64,000 nucleotides of DNA. It comes from Sipunculus nudus (lineage: Eukaryota; Annelida; Sipuncula; Golfingiida; Sipunculidae). The stretch covers positions 55,505,250 to 55,569,249 of the forward strand of contig CM049318.1 of NCBI GenBank assembly GCA_026874595.1, given 5' to 3'. Each line of letters begins with the position of its first letter. Position 1 is the first letter of the stretch. Both the position numbers and the translations under genes were made by a program. A model generated the notes under the pieces. That model was not told the DNA's origin. It was given only the letters and a program-made list of their open reading frames with translations, and did not search any database. Shown here one piece after another: positions 34,621 through 47,200 of the stretch.

Positions 34621-35806
34621 CGCGCCTCATGCCCCAAACCATTATATATAAAGCAATGTAAGCCTACCGATGGCTTAATTGACTGTTTCCATGATCCGCG
34701 ATAAACATCACGTTTCTCTCTCGGCTGAGGTACCTGCAGCCCTGCCTGGGAGCACTACTACGGGAACTAGCAGTCCGTGGGCCTCCATATACCTCTCGCC
34801 AACCTCCACCATGCTATATATTTTGCGACACTGTCGCTCTTTCAAAAACACAGAGCTTTCCCATTAGCAAGTCAACTTTCGGGGTTTTAGAAAATAATAA
34901 AAGAAAACAACACAGGAATTTAAGTTTAACATCACCAATAGATCAAAAACCTGTCCGAATTTAGAATGCTTATTACTCACATGCCAAAACAGTGCACTGT
35001 CAGTCAGTGCATACGGTGTACGCTTTACTACAGATACACAGGGTATGCTTTGGGTGTACGCTTTACTAAAGATCTGAAGGGTGGCTGGTTACTAAACTTC
35101 ACCATTGGCTTCACAGGCTTCATTTTCTTAAACATACGTATGGACCCCAGCTACTCCCTAAGGGACTTACCTGCTGGCCATGGAGGACTGACCTCCAGGC
35201 CCGCTAACTCGTGATTGGCCCTTATGCCCTTCCCCTCAACTGGCCGTGATTCCTTCTCCGGGCATTAATGGTTGAGCCCTCTTATAGTGTGGGGGAGATG
35301 GGTCATCTATTAGGAGTATATTGAATATCGTACAAACTAACAGGTTGAAGTCATCGCCTATTTGCCCCCTCCCCCCGCCTGGACTCCCCTTCTCCGGACC
35401 GTAGGACCTTTTTTAGCTTTTGTAGGGGACTAAATGATGTGTTCATGGGAAACCACTCCAAGTAAAGAATAATGTGTTTTGTATAGGGACTACATATGAT
35501 GTATATAAAATTGAAAACAACTAAAAGTAAGGAAACAAAGTTCAATTGGTGAAGTCTTGAAGGACGGCCTGCGTGGCGGGGCACTGATTATCTGTATTAA
35601 GCACTGTTTCCACCTCATTGTCGGATAATGTCCTTGTTAACTTTATGTCACATTCTCCCAACAGACGATCTCTCAATGCGAATGTCAAGGTTAATCTTCT
35701 TGTCCACATTTATTCACACAGCACGTTTTAATGCCGAAAATCTGAGGAGTGTAATTACAAAAATTAGGTAAATGGAGAAAACACAGAGAATGCACCGACA
35801 ACATCC
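34621..35806. other. Anonymous intergenic sequence
   Basis: No gene recognised; it may include unrecognisable parts of the neighbouring gypsy and LINE relics. Confidence 0.4.
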
Positions 35807-36264
35807 ATGCCAAATAAACCAACAGAAGGTATTTGTCCGCTTCCCGTCAAGTACCACATACAATACAAAATTGCTTTTGTTTACCGCCGTTTTGATGACT
35901 CACTTCCATCATATTTGTCTGCAAAAATAATAACCTATCGGCCTTTGCGTTCGCTGCGCTCGGCTGGCGGAAATCTTCTTAAAGTACCAAAGTGTAATAT
36001 GAAAATCGGTGAACGTTCCTTCCGTTTCAACGCCCAAAAATTTTGGAATTCACTTCCCATTACACTAAGAAAATCTTCAACTCTTGGATCATTTAACACT
36101 AATTTAAAAACGTATCTCTTCGGCAAGCTTTTGGTAATTAATATGCATCATTTTTTTTTCTGGGTCAGGCACAGGGAGTAGATTTCCATGAAATTGTATG
36201 TGTGTGTGTGTGTGAATTGCGCTGTGAGTCCGACCATCGGAGAATTGGCGCTATATAAATACTA

Positions 36265-36295
<31 letters not shown>

Positions 36296-36296
36296 T
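35807..36296 (+). mobile_element. 5'-truncated LINE, C-terminal end and 3' tail
   Basis: A 124-codon frame (35807-36181) has the C-terminal signature of CR1/L2-type LINE reverse transcriptases: LPVKYHIQYK, then DSLPSYLSAKI, YRPLRSLRSAGGNLL, and RSFRFNAQKFWNSLP...STLGSFNTNLKTYLF. It is followed by GGCGCTATATAAATA and a (TTA)n tail at 36264-36294, the usual 3' end of such elements. The reverse transcriptase catalytic part is missing, so this is a dead, 5'-truncated insertion. Confidence 0.85.
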
Positions 36297-37192
36297 AACA
36301 TATTCTTTGTATTGATAAAGAATAGTGGATCTATTTTGCAGTGTAATATCCGTGATGCGCTATTGCAAATATAAACATAACTTATGCACGTGCTTTCTTG
36401 GATAGTTTACGTGATACAACTGTTTCAAGAATTGTTGATATAAGATGTAAATGCTAGATGATAGTGCAGCTATACTTGTTGCGGTCATTTTAACATTAAG
36501 CAAAAGGATTACCTGGATGAACTGTGAGAGATTAACCATTTCTGCTTGCTGTCATAAGCATATAGTGCCAGGGAGTTATTCAGCAGGGGTTATTCATGTG
36601 CATAATAGTCCTTAATCCTTCGCTCGAATTTTCTGTATCAGGTAGTGTCTGTGTACGCAGAAATTTAGGTCATTTCCAAAGGCAGTTCGGCTATTCTCGG
36701 TTCATGGTAGCCTCCACGCAATTTAAAATCACGAAAAAAACCCCACTCAAAATGAGGTGTAAATTAAATTTTTTTATTCTCATATCAGCGAGATCACAGC
36801 GAGGTATGGCACAGTGTCATACGCAACGCGGTTTGAGAGAACATCGAGAACAACAGTGGACCCAACTCCTTTTATATGTATTAGATTGGTTTCATCTTGC
36901 ATAATCCATTTCAAGCGATTATGTATGTACATGCAAAGAAGCCACATTATCCAGATAATTATTCTTGTCCTGTAAGGGATGTAAGAATCACGGAAAATTA
37001 AGAAGCGAACAGAAAACCTGATACTTGTGCAGCGAATAAGTGACAACAACCAGGTTGTAACCAAGACCATTCAACGTGTACAAGTCAGGCACAGTTTACC
37101 TGATTATTCTTAGTATAATTCACTGTAGCACATATCACGGTAATATAAAAAGTACATAAGATGATAAATTAATAATCGATTATCAGTGATTG

Positions 37193-37194
<2 letters not shown>
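36297..37194. other. Anonymous intergenic sequence
   Basis: Nothing recognised. Confidence 0.4.
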
Positions 37195-37264
<70 letters not shown>

Positions 37265-37265
37265 T
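37195..37265. repeat. (AT)n(GA)n microsatellite
   Basis: AT repeats to about 37,240, then GA repeats to 37,264. Confidence 0.95.
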
Positions 37266-37941
37266 AAGAGTTCCTTTTCTGACATGTGTTGAAGCTATGA
37301 CACTCTCTCGCGCTCTCTTCCTATCGCGAAGGAACGAAGCCACGAACGACCTCTGAATGTGACAGTATTATATATGCGAATTCACTATCTACGCGTTACG
37401 TAAACGTAAACAGTTGGATATCGCCCCCATTAATTCTCTCAGAGTGATTCTATACATATACAGGTTTGACAGCAGTGATATGGTATTCCTTAGGCAGATG
37501 CTCTCTCTACCCCTTTAGTTCTACACATAAGGCCCGATTTTGCTTCATACGCACTGCATACGCAGCCATTATATCCATTAAAGGCATCAAAGACGTCCGC
37601 CTAGCTGCATTACGCATACGTACCGCATCCGTATACGTACCGCATACTGAATGCTAGTTTTTCCGTATCGCTTATGCATATGAATAATATTTATTTTATA
37701 TATGTCCTTACGCCTTTTTATAATAGGAAAATTTGAATATAGTTACGGAACCGAGCCAACATAGAAAACATAGCCAACTTGTTTGTAGCGGATATAGCGA
37801 AAGCCAATTATGAGTGGAACATACAGTCGACCCCGTTTAATTGAATATCGTATTTGTCAATATTATCCAGGGCGTTAATCATATATAAAACAACTCTATA
37901 CAAATCAAACAGAATATATTTCTTTTATATTTAGTTTTTAT
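37266..37941. other. Anonymous sequence with small CGTACCGCAT repeat
   Basis: Around 37,613-37,650 the phrases CATACGTACCGCAT and GTATACGTACCGCATAC stand in tandem. No gene seen. Confidence 0.4.
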
Positions 37942-38912
37942 AAAGGTGCCCATTCACCTTCATTTAAAAAAAGAATTTATGTAATTTCTGGCTTCCTCTT
38001 TGTATATATTAATGATCTAAGGGTAATTCTTGTTGTGAAAAGTTCTGATAAGGTCTTCGTAAAGAATGTATGAACTTGTTTATCAACAACATGTTTGTAA
38101 ACACAGCAATGTTGACAAATAGGAAAAACATGAAACAACATAGGTTGTTATATGCGTCGGCAGAAAGTTCACTTGTTGCAAAACACCATTTGCAAAGCCC
38201 TCGCTTATCGGACTTGCTGCCAGATGCCCTTGTTGAATTCGTTTTGATTATTTTAGCGGACCACCAGATATTTTAAACACATTGATATTAACAAAAAAAG
38301 CAGTCTGTGTGCGATGATATACACGTTTTCTGGCCTATTTTTATAAAAGCGCCAAAGGATCACCTTTAGTTAAAGGGGCCCAATCACATATAAAGCATGT
38401 TGAATTAACACGAAAATAGCTTACTCCCTTTAAAATAAATTGTTACCTGCCAAAAATTGCCTTGAAACCGTTTGCTTACTCCTGTACAGAGTGTTAAAAA
38501 CAGTGGACCTGGCGCGATCAAAAGTCTCAACATAAACGTAGCGCGTGATACTCTGTACATCGCTGAGCCACAACACTTGCCAATTACGAGATGCCCTGTC
38601 TGACTTGGCCACAAAATGTATTACATGTTCCAGCAGGCTGAAACTTCGTGTGTTGCGGCTTATGATCGGACCTCCGGTCACGCGGCCTTGTTATGTTAAA
38701 CAGACATACGTGGACTGTGTTTACAAACACGCAGAGCCATGACAGGGTGTTAAACAGCGGTATGTGAGGTACTGAGACCGTGTGCGGGGATGGTATTGCT
38801 GGGAATATTTTGTATAAAGCAAAATTGAACTGATAGTGTGAAAGAATAGGCATAATATTGCTCCTGATTTTGTAACTTTAATAGAGGTCAGATAGGTAAA
38901 TGGGCCACTTCA
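37942..38912. mobile_element. TIR element copy 2, split by a nested insertion
   Basis: 37,942-38,371 matches the TIR element at 15,521. Its last ~40 bp (GAGGTCAGATAGG...GGGCCACTT) are found only at about 38,870-38,912. The ~500 bp in between begins AAAGGGGCCCAATCAC, like the end of the same family, so a related element probably inserted into it. Exact borders of the inner insert are unclear. Confidence 0.55.
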
Positions 38913-40988
38913 ATCTATGCATATCTTTGGCCCGAAGAAAGGCGAAAAGGCTGTGAATAAACGATGGAACAATTAGTAGTATAATGTCAGAATTGTGAAG
39001 GGTCACAGGTAATAGACCATGCACGTTGGCAGCGAACATTGGATAAAAAAGCTTCTGCTGCCTGCCTCTTAAATCACTAAGACGATACAAAATTAGGTTA
39101 CAATCAGTAGTCTGTCAGTAGACCGATTATGTTTAAAGGTAGCACTATAGCCATAACCTTCACTTGCGTGGTAGTCAGTCATTGAGTGTCTATGCATTAT
39201 CAGATATATACTGATAGGCAATAAGAAAACTGCGAATATAGAATATATATATATAGGCCAACGTGGAGAACAATGAGAAGTACACCTTTCTGCCAGAGGT
39301 CGTTCTTCTCGAATTTCTTCCAGGTGGGCACTGCGGGACAGCCGGGACCATGCTAGTCTCAGCTGTCAAACTTTAAAATAAAAATTTGTTACATTCCAAG
39401 GATTTTTTTAAAAATAAAAATTTATTACATTGGAAGGAAATTATTTTCTGTATATATTTTACATGCGTATGCTTACCGAAGAGTACTTTTTACCGTGAAT
39501 TCCTTGCTGCACCTATGTTTTTGTTCTTTGCAATTAAACAATTCATTTTCAAAATATTTGCACGGACTACATTTATCTATTCACTACATTTTTACCTGCG
39601 CCGCTGGTGTATGTAGAAGCAGCAGTGCATTGTGGGGGTCAGATTATTACGCCCATAAACCTTAAACAGCAGCGTCGTACTCATGTGAGCCTGAGACTGC
39701 GCAATTCATGAGGTTTAATACTGCTATGCTAATGCTGAATTTTCCAGCCTGATGGTGGGGTTGGGGGGGGGGGGATGAAACTAGAATTTATTCACATTTA
39801 TTAACAAACATCAACCATTTAAACCACTACTTCACATTCAATGGTTAGCATAAAATAATCAAATTCTGAAAACTGAATTAGAGTTGTCTGCCAGCAACTC
39901 TGTTGTTTGAACTGACAGTATTATCAAACTACTACTGAGACCCTAAATGTGTAGCTCAGCACTATATATAGTAGTCAATGTGTGGATCTTTAAACCCGAA
40001 CAGCGAGTATACTGTCAGACCGTGGTGGGCCTAAGTTGAAAACCCTCATATATATGCCCAGAAACCGACGGTGATTATAAGAAAAGAACCTTGACGATCT
40101 AATCATATGCAGTTTATCAATGTAAGAAAGGAAAAACATATACCATATATCAAAACGCTCTAGATATAAGGAATAAAGAAAGCGATAAAATGACACAAAA
40201 TTCTGGTTAATATTTTCCTGGACACTCCATTTAAGAAGTGTTTAGTGTTAGTATTTTAAAAGCGAAAAATGATTCGCGGCAGGTAAATTTATATTTGTAG
40301 CCGGCTGTTGGCTTTGTCAACGTGAACAGGGAACACATCATAACGACGTTAACGCAGTAGCTATTTATCAACAGTCACCATAATCACACTATGAATGCGC
40401 CATATGAAGGGCCGGGTCAAGTTTCTATTGTGAATTTCCAATACATATTTTTCAAGGTCTAAAACATTGGATCACAGTCACCATTTAGTCACACCACTGA
40501 TGCGCCATAATAAAGAGCTAGGTCATATTCTAATATGGAAGTTATTCAAGGTCACTGATGCAATTTTGCTGAAATGATGTTAGCGCAATATCTCGAAAAC
40601 ACTGATATGTGGTCAGTGTACTTTGCCAAACCACCTAAAGGGCTAGTACACCCTGCTTATCCTCCATTAAACAATGCACTTGAATTCCCCTGGTGTTACC
40701 GTTTGTTACTAATATGACACGTCTTTTTAAGAAGTGTCTCTCCCGTTTTCCCACAGATATTCCCAAACACCTTTTATCCAGCTACTTTCATGAGAGGCGG
40801 GACAAAGGTGACCTGTTCCACAGTTCAAAGTTTCTTGCTTTAGAGGATTATATTTAAAAAATTCAAAAGTTTCTTCAAACGGTGTAGTGAGTGTCAGGCC
40901 CTCACCAGCATCAAATCAGTGACAACTAGTAAAAATAGCTGGTCTGGGAGCGCAGAGGCGCCTCGCCATGGAATAAGCTCACCATAAG

Positions 40989-40994
40989 TTTATT
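40989..40994 (-). terminator. Polyadenylation signal of the TSP1 gene
   Basis: AATAAA on the minus strand, 43 bp after the stop codon. It would give a very short 3' UTR. Conserved in the paralogue at 62241-62246. Confidence 0.5.
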
Positions 40995-41036
40995 ACGACT
41001 CAGCGTGTATATAGGATCGTTTTCAAGCACCTGGGG

Positions 41037-41227
41037 TCACCTCCTCTCATGACGTCTCAATCTGCCTTCTGTCATTTCGAGTGCAAAATCCGGTGAATCT
41101 CCCGTGCGTCTTGCGCCTCTGTTTGACCAATAAAAACCCAAAACTAACAGACCAGCCACAATAACACCAACCAGAATGGCACCTGATATATACAGGCCAG
41201 TTAAATCGGTCAATTTGCCACTTTCAC
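41037..41227 (-). CDS. TSP1 gene exon 4: transmembrane segment and tail
   Basis: Begins after TTTTTTACAG, completing a Gly codon split 1+2. It encodes ESGKLTDLTGLYISG, a hydrophobic helix and SNRGARR...RRHERR, ending in TGA. The frame remains open for 36 codons after TGA (see findings). Confidence 0.85.
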
Positions 41228-44200
41228 CTGTAAAAAATAAACACAGTTCGCACATTCAAGACATGAATAAAAAGTCCTTTCATTGTTGCACAAAACTGAG
41301 GTACATTATATAAAAGTTTGAAGCTTTTAGCAAATTTTGGAATCGACCATCGGTATGAATACAACCCAGCTCCATCCCGATACGGAGTACTCGATACAAT
41401 CACGACATTCTACAGTTAAATGTTTTAGGTGAAAATGTCACAAAATGAGAATTATGAATTCTTTTGGTCCCTAGTACGATAAAACCTTGCGTAACGACCA
41501 CCTCAGGTTAGCGACCACCTCAAAATAACGACTGCTTTTCACGGTCCCGATTCACTTTTGCTCTTTATATCAACCCTCGCTTGGACGACCACATTAAAAA
41601 TGCGCCCACTTTATTAAGGTCCCGTAAGTGGTCGTATTTTCGAGGTTTTACTGTAAAAACTATGTATTTCTCGCATACAAAAAGGTATATTTTCTTTACA
41701 TAATACTATAAGCGTGCTATATCTTTTTTATATGCTATAATTATTAATATATATGGATATTTTGAAATATGGGTATATCTTCATTTATATTCGAATAAAA
41801 ATCTTGAAGTTTTCTCAAACACGATTGAGGTGTGAAGGAACAGAGACCGTGGAAAATACCGGATTAAGAAAAAGGCGAGGAATAAACCCGAAGAACTGAT
41901 GACAAAGCCTAAAAAAGACTACTATATCAGGAAAAGGGGGCGGAGGCGGGGCCTTATGGGAAAACTAATGATGATAACTTTGGTACGTACATCTACATAA
42001 TTGTGTATGGGCCGTCCTAGTTGTAGAAATCGTTTGCTACAGATATTACCGAATGTACACTTACCCCCTAAAACCGGGTGTGAACAGCAGTTTCCATAGA
42101 AATCTGGAGTGCACTGACAACCGTGGAGTCTACGGGTACCGCCATTCGCACAGGTGGCGCAAGCACCGACAGCTTTCTTTTCGGCAGTTATTCTCCCTGA
42201 ATATTAAATATATGACATTGCTTCTCTTGTTCGGGCTCTTTTCTTTGAACTTGAACAAAAGCAATAACTAGTATTTTAAAAAGATATTTTATATTCGGAT
42301 ATTTCTTTACTATTTTACATTTTTTTTTATAAACCTTCCTTATGCATACTAATGATTATATACTCAATGCAACGGAACTTTAAAAATGGCAATATTTCAA
42401 TAATTATCAGAATCAAAAACAATTTAGTCGCATTGAAGATATGCAGCATTTAGGCCTATAATCAACTTAACCCACCCAAAGTCAAACATTGTAGACTATT
42501 TCAGACATGCATTAAGCCAATATCAAACAAAACAGTATCTTATATACAATATCTGAATCCAATTAAGGAGGTCAAAGGTCATTGCCTACGAGCACAAAAT
42601 TTGGTTGCCAAGTGTGATTTTTTTTTGCTAAATTGATTGAGTGTGGTATCGGCCAAGAACGGTTCCACCCAAGAAAAAGAGGAACCTAGAATGTTGTTAA
42701 AAGTTTATTCCTGTCTTGAAGACATACGTGTCATATTAGGTCTTTAATATAAATAATGCTTTTATGTCAAACTGTGAGAAAATATCCATATTTCAAGAGA
42801 ATAATCGCTATACATGAATTGCCACCTACTGATGACATCATGCTTTCATCACTGTCCAATGTTGGTTTGCTTTTTTTCACATATTCCTAAGCAAAACAAC
42901 ACAAACTTATTTTGGATATCTATTCTGTGTCGTTCTTAATAACTCTGTCCAACATGTATTATATCTCAATAAATAATGAGTTTCCAATGACCACCTTCCA
43001 CATTCACCAAGTGCCTCAGAAGTTAGTGATGAAGAAATTGTCTTAAGAAAATAATTACAGAATACAGTTTGAACTGATTCAATATTATCACAGTTTTCAT
43101 GTCCCCATAATTCACTGCCATAATACAAGATTGGCACTACCATTCCATCAAAAAGCAAAAGTAAAAATGACTGATCTGCTTTTATGTATTAATATTTACT
43201 AATTAATTGCATAATCATAATGACTGCTTTATAGACTTGATTTACTAGATGTTGTTTCATTTTGGGCAATTTGATAAGACTAGTCAAAATTCCCCAAATT
43301 ATCTGTGACTGCTCACTACTTCGAGATGTTTTGTTTATAAAACAATTTTTCATATTTTCTCAAGATTCCTCCATTTCTAGATACTTCAGATGTTGTTTTA
43401 TCTACATTAGCTTTCATCACATAAGCATCACAAAATGTGATTTAATAATTTGAGACTGTAACCTTCCAGCTGTATCTGTGAAACGTACAACATCATCTGC
43501 GAACATGAGCATTGAAAGTGAATTTGCGTCCGGCCTTATATATATTTATATACTTTCTTCTTCAGAATGTAGTGCAAGATATAATTTATTAATAAAAATG
43601 TAAATAACAAAGCACTTATCATACAACCCTGTCTTGTTCCTACAGTATATGCAAAATAATCAGTTAAACCATTGCTAGTGAACGCACAAGACTTAAGTTT
43701 TGAATACACACAGTTCAAGATATTATATATTTGACTGCTAATGCCTATTTTGGAAAGAACAGGAAATTATAACCGGTGCTATTTTCAATCAAAATATTTG
43801 GAGAAATATATAAATACCGCATTAAATCTGCCTTTTCCCTTTGATAAATAAGATTCAGTTAGTGCCATAAGAGTGAACATATTATCAATTGTGCTATAAA
43901 TTCTTAAAAACCCGCATGTTCTTCTATAAATTTTTTGTGATTTTCAGTCCATTATATTAATCTTTCATTTAAAATATTGGTGCATAATTTAACTATTACC
44001 TTTAAAAGAGCTATACCCCTGTAATTATTTGGATCATTAATAGGCCCTTTCTTGTAAAGTGGGAATAAAATTGCTTTTTATCATTTGGTTAGAAATTTAC
44101 CTCATGAAAAAACATTGTTGAATAATTTTTCTAAATGTGGTAGTAAAATTACTGTTTTCTTTAAACTTGTTCTACTGAAATACCATCTGATCCAGGTGTT

Positions 44201-47200
44201 TTGCCATTTTATAATCTTTTTTATTGCCTTATAATCTCCATTTGGTTTATTTTAAAATTTATTTCCATGTCAAAATACTTATATCTACTTGTTCAAAATA
44301 CTCTTAAATATTTACTTCATTTTCATAATTTAGATTGATACTGTTTGCAGTATTATTTGATAATTTATTGAAAACAATTATCCAATCCTCCTCTGTTAAA
44401 CTTTTTGTTAATTTGCAAATAGATTTTTATAAATTTCAATTGCTGTTGAACATAAGGTTTTTACCTCTACATCTGTTTTTGCATTTTCTATTTGAGATCT
44501 ATTACATTCAGCTTAATGCTTCATGTTTTTCTCCTTTTTAATTTACCATGTCCAACCATGCTTCCTGAACAGTTTTCTTTTCATTAACTTTATCTGATTT
44601 ATACAAAAATAAAAAATCAGCCATATAAAGAATTAAGTTTCTCAATTCTTCTGCTCCTTTTCTATGTTAATGATTAGGATAGGTTCTTTATAATTTATTG
44701 TATCAATCATCTTATCATCATTCAAAACATCATATACACCATTTTTCTTTTTCCTCTACTTTTCCACATATTTACAAATAGTTACTTTAATTGAAATGTA
44801 GTAATGCAAATGCAAAATGGTCGAAAAGACTTGAAATAAAAAAATATATATCAGAACTGACAATGATATAATCTATTACGGGTGCACCCTGTGTTGGCAC
44901 GTGAGTTAGGTCTCCCTCATGATTTGGCTGTAATCTACCATTCAAACCATAGATGTTAAAAGTGAAAAATAATTGGTGCAGTGAAAATCACCATTTGTTT
45001 GCGGTACTGTCTTTTGATTTTCTAGTCAAGCTGATAGAGTCACTATTTTATGCACCAATTTCAATAAAATGTCAAGTTTCATCTTCCAAATAAAATACAG
45101 TGTTCTTTGGAGCAACATATACACCAACCATAGCAATATCATTAACAAAACCAATTATTTTGCCATCCAAATTAAAAATATTAACAGCCAAATTAATATA
45201 TTTTTTTACATATTTAATCAGTGTGTTCCTTAATTGGGAAAGAACTCCTCAACATTTGATATGGAAACGTAAATTGGAGTACCCTTTATATTCACACTAA
45301 TCATCTGGTCAATATTACTTGTCCATGTCTCAGTCAAAACTATTATATCATATTTAGAAATATGTTCAAATAAGTCATTTTATGAAATAGATTTCATACC
45401 GTGTACATTCCATGTAATTATGTTTAACGTAATTTCAGACTGTGGATTATTTCGGTCTTTTTTATTTAACTTACCTGTAATCCTTTGAGTATTATTTAAT
45501 GAGTTGTTAGGATGTAGTGCAAGGTTTAAGGATTGTTCAACAAGGACTCCCTTTGAAGAACCTGAATCACAGAAGTGAAAAATGTTATTGTCTGTATCAC
45601 TTGAATTATCATTATTTAAGAGCATACTTTCATCTGAAAACAAAATGTTAATTATGAGCATATTTTCATTTAAACATAGAATATCAAGATTCATGTTGCC
45701 ATTGTCAATGCATATTTAACCTCCATTATTGAAACAGGTATTGAATTAGTATGGATAAATATTGGGAATTATAAATTCATCATTTTCATCATTCAACTTC
45801 ATATTTATCAGAACTATATGCAATTTCTTTATTTAAGATCATATATTTTAAATTCACAAATAATTTCAGTCTCTTGTTTTTCATGTTCATTATGATTTTC
45901 AAATGCAATAATATGTTCAGTTCTGAACAAAGTCTAACAGTTCAATTTCTGGCCCTGGCCCTCCCATTATTCATCACCCCTGAGTTCCTCAGTTCGTTGA
46001 TTACTCGAGTTTTACATAACACGAGGTCTTCCAGATCTGATACATCTGACCTTGTTTTCATTTTCATCCCATACAAACACATCATTGTCAATGATTAATA
46101 TATCATACTAACTTCTCTTACCCGTTCATAACATTGAAGTTGAAGACCAGTTAAGGTTCATTCCAAATACGACATATGTTTCTTTAATAGAATGAAGACT
46201 GGTCAAACTGTAACATACCCCACGAAAATTTGAAAATTAATAAGCATTAGATAAGGCAAAAGCTTATTTCAAACCCTACATACAACATATTTTATTAATA
46301 GATTCAAATTCATATTGTTTGTTGAAGTCCTGGGAACAACTGGGAATTAACTGGACATTTTGTTATGCCTGACTCAATGTTTCAGAGTAATAAACTGCTT
46401 TCTGCCTGAATACTGATTCATAGTTCCCGACAGGTGGCGCTGTGGTAGCCCCTTCGAAAAATAATTTGAATTATCTCTGGATTTATGTAGAAATAAGGAA
46501 AATGACCCCCTAATTACACTCTTTAAACCATTCCACGACAGTTTAACATCAAAAACATGCTTTACCGAGGAGTGACCACAGAAGATTTAAAAAAAAACCC
46601 GTCTAATCCGAACGACGCCAATTATAATATATAATTACCGGTAACATGATTGGTGTACGTGCAACAGGTTCCGTAAGATCCCGGTTGACATCTACAACCG
46701 TAAAACAGAGGCGTCCCGCCATTCCGGCAAAAATTGTTACATCCCTCATGTTCTCGGTCTCCATGGTGACACAAGGCTCCCCCGCACTGACTCTTGGTAA
46801 CGACTTGCCTCGTTCTTGTTTTTGTTCCCCCAGATCCACACGGGTGGCTGCAGTTTCCCCAAGGACCCCAGGACCCCCACGTGCAGTCCACCTTGTGACA
46901 AGATTCGCAGCAAGGACCGTAGTAAGGAGACTGACATCGACAACCGTAAAATAGAGGCGTCCCGTCATTCCGGCAAAAGTTGTTACATCCCTCATGTTCT
47001 CGGTCTCCATGGTGACACGAGGCTCCCCCGCACTGACTTTTAGTCACGACTTGTCTCGTTCTTGTTCTTGTTCCCCCAGATCCACACGGGTGGCTGCAGT
47101 TTCCCCAAGGACTCCAGGACCCCCACGTGCAGTCCACCTTGTGACAAGACTCGCAGCAAGGACCGTAGTAAGAAGACGGGCATTTGCAGCCTGTGGAGGT

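Larger units (their letters stand above)
39013..41940. repeat. Segmental duplication, copy A
   Basis: Direct homology to 57,018-63,690 in the same order: TAGACCATGCAC...TTGGCAGCGAA, CAATAAGAAAACTGC, TTCTTCCAGG..GGCACTGCGGGACA, GTGCATTGTGGGGGT, ATGAAACTAGAATTTATTCA, GGCCGGCTGTTGGCTTTGTC, the last exon of the TSP1 gene, and a pogo-like MITE. Copy A is compact and probably closer to the ancestral state. Confidence 0.85.
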
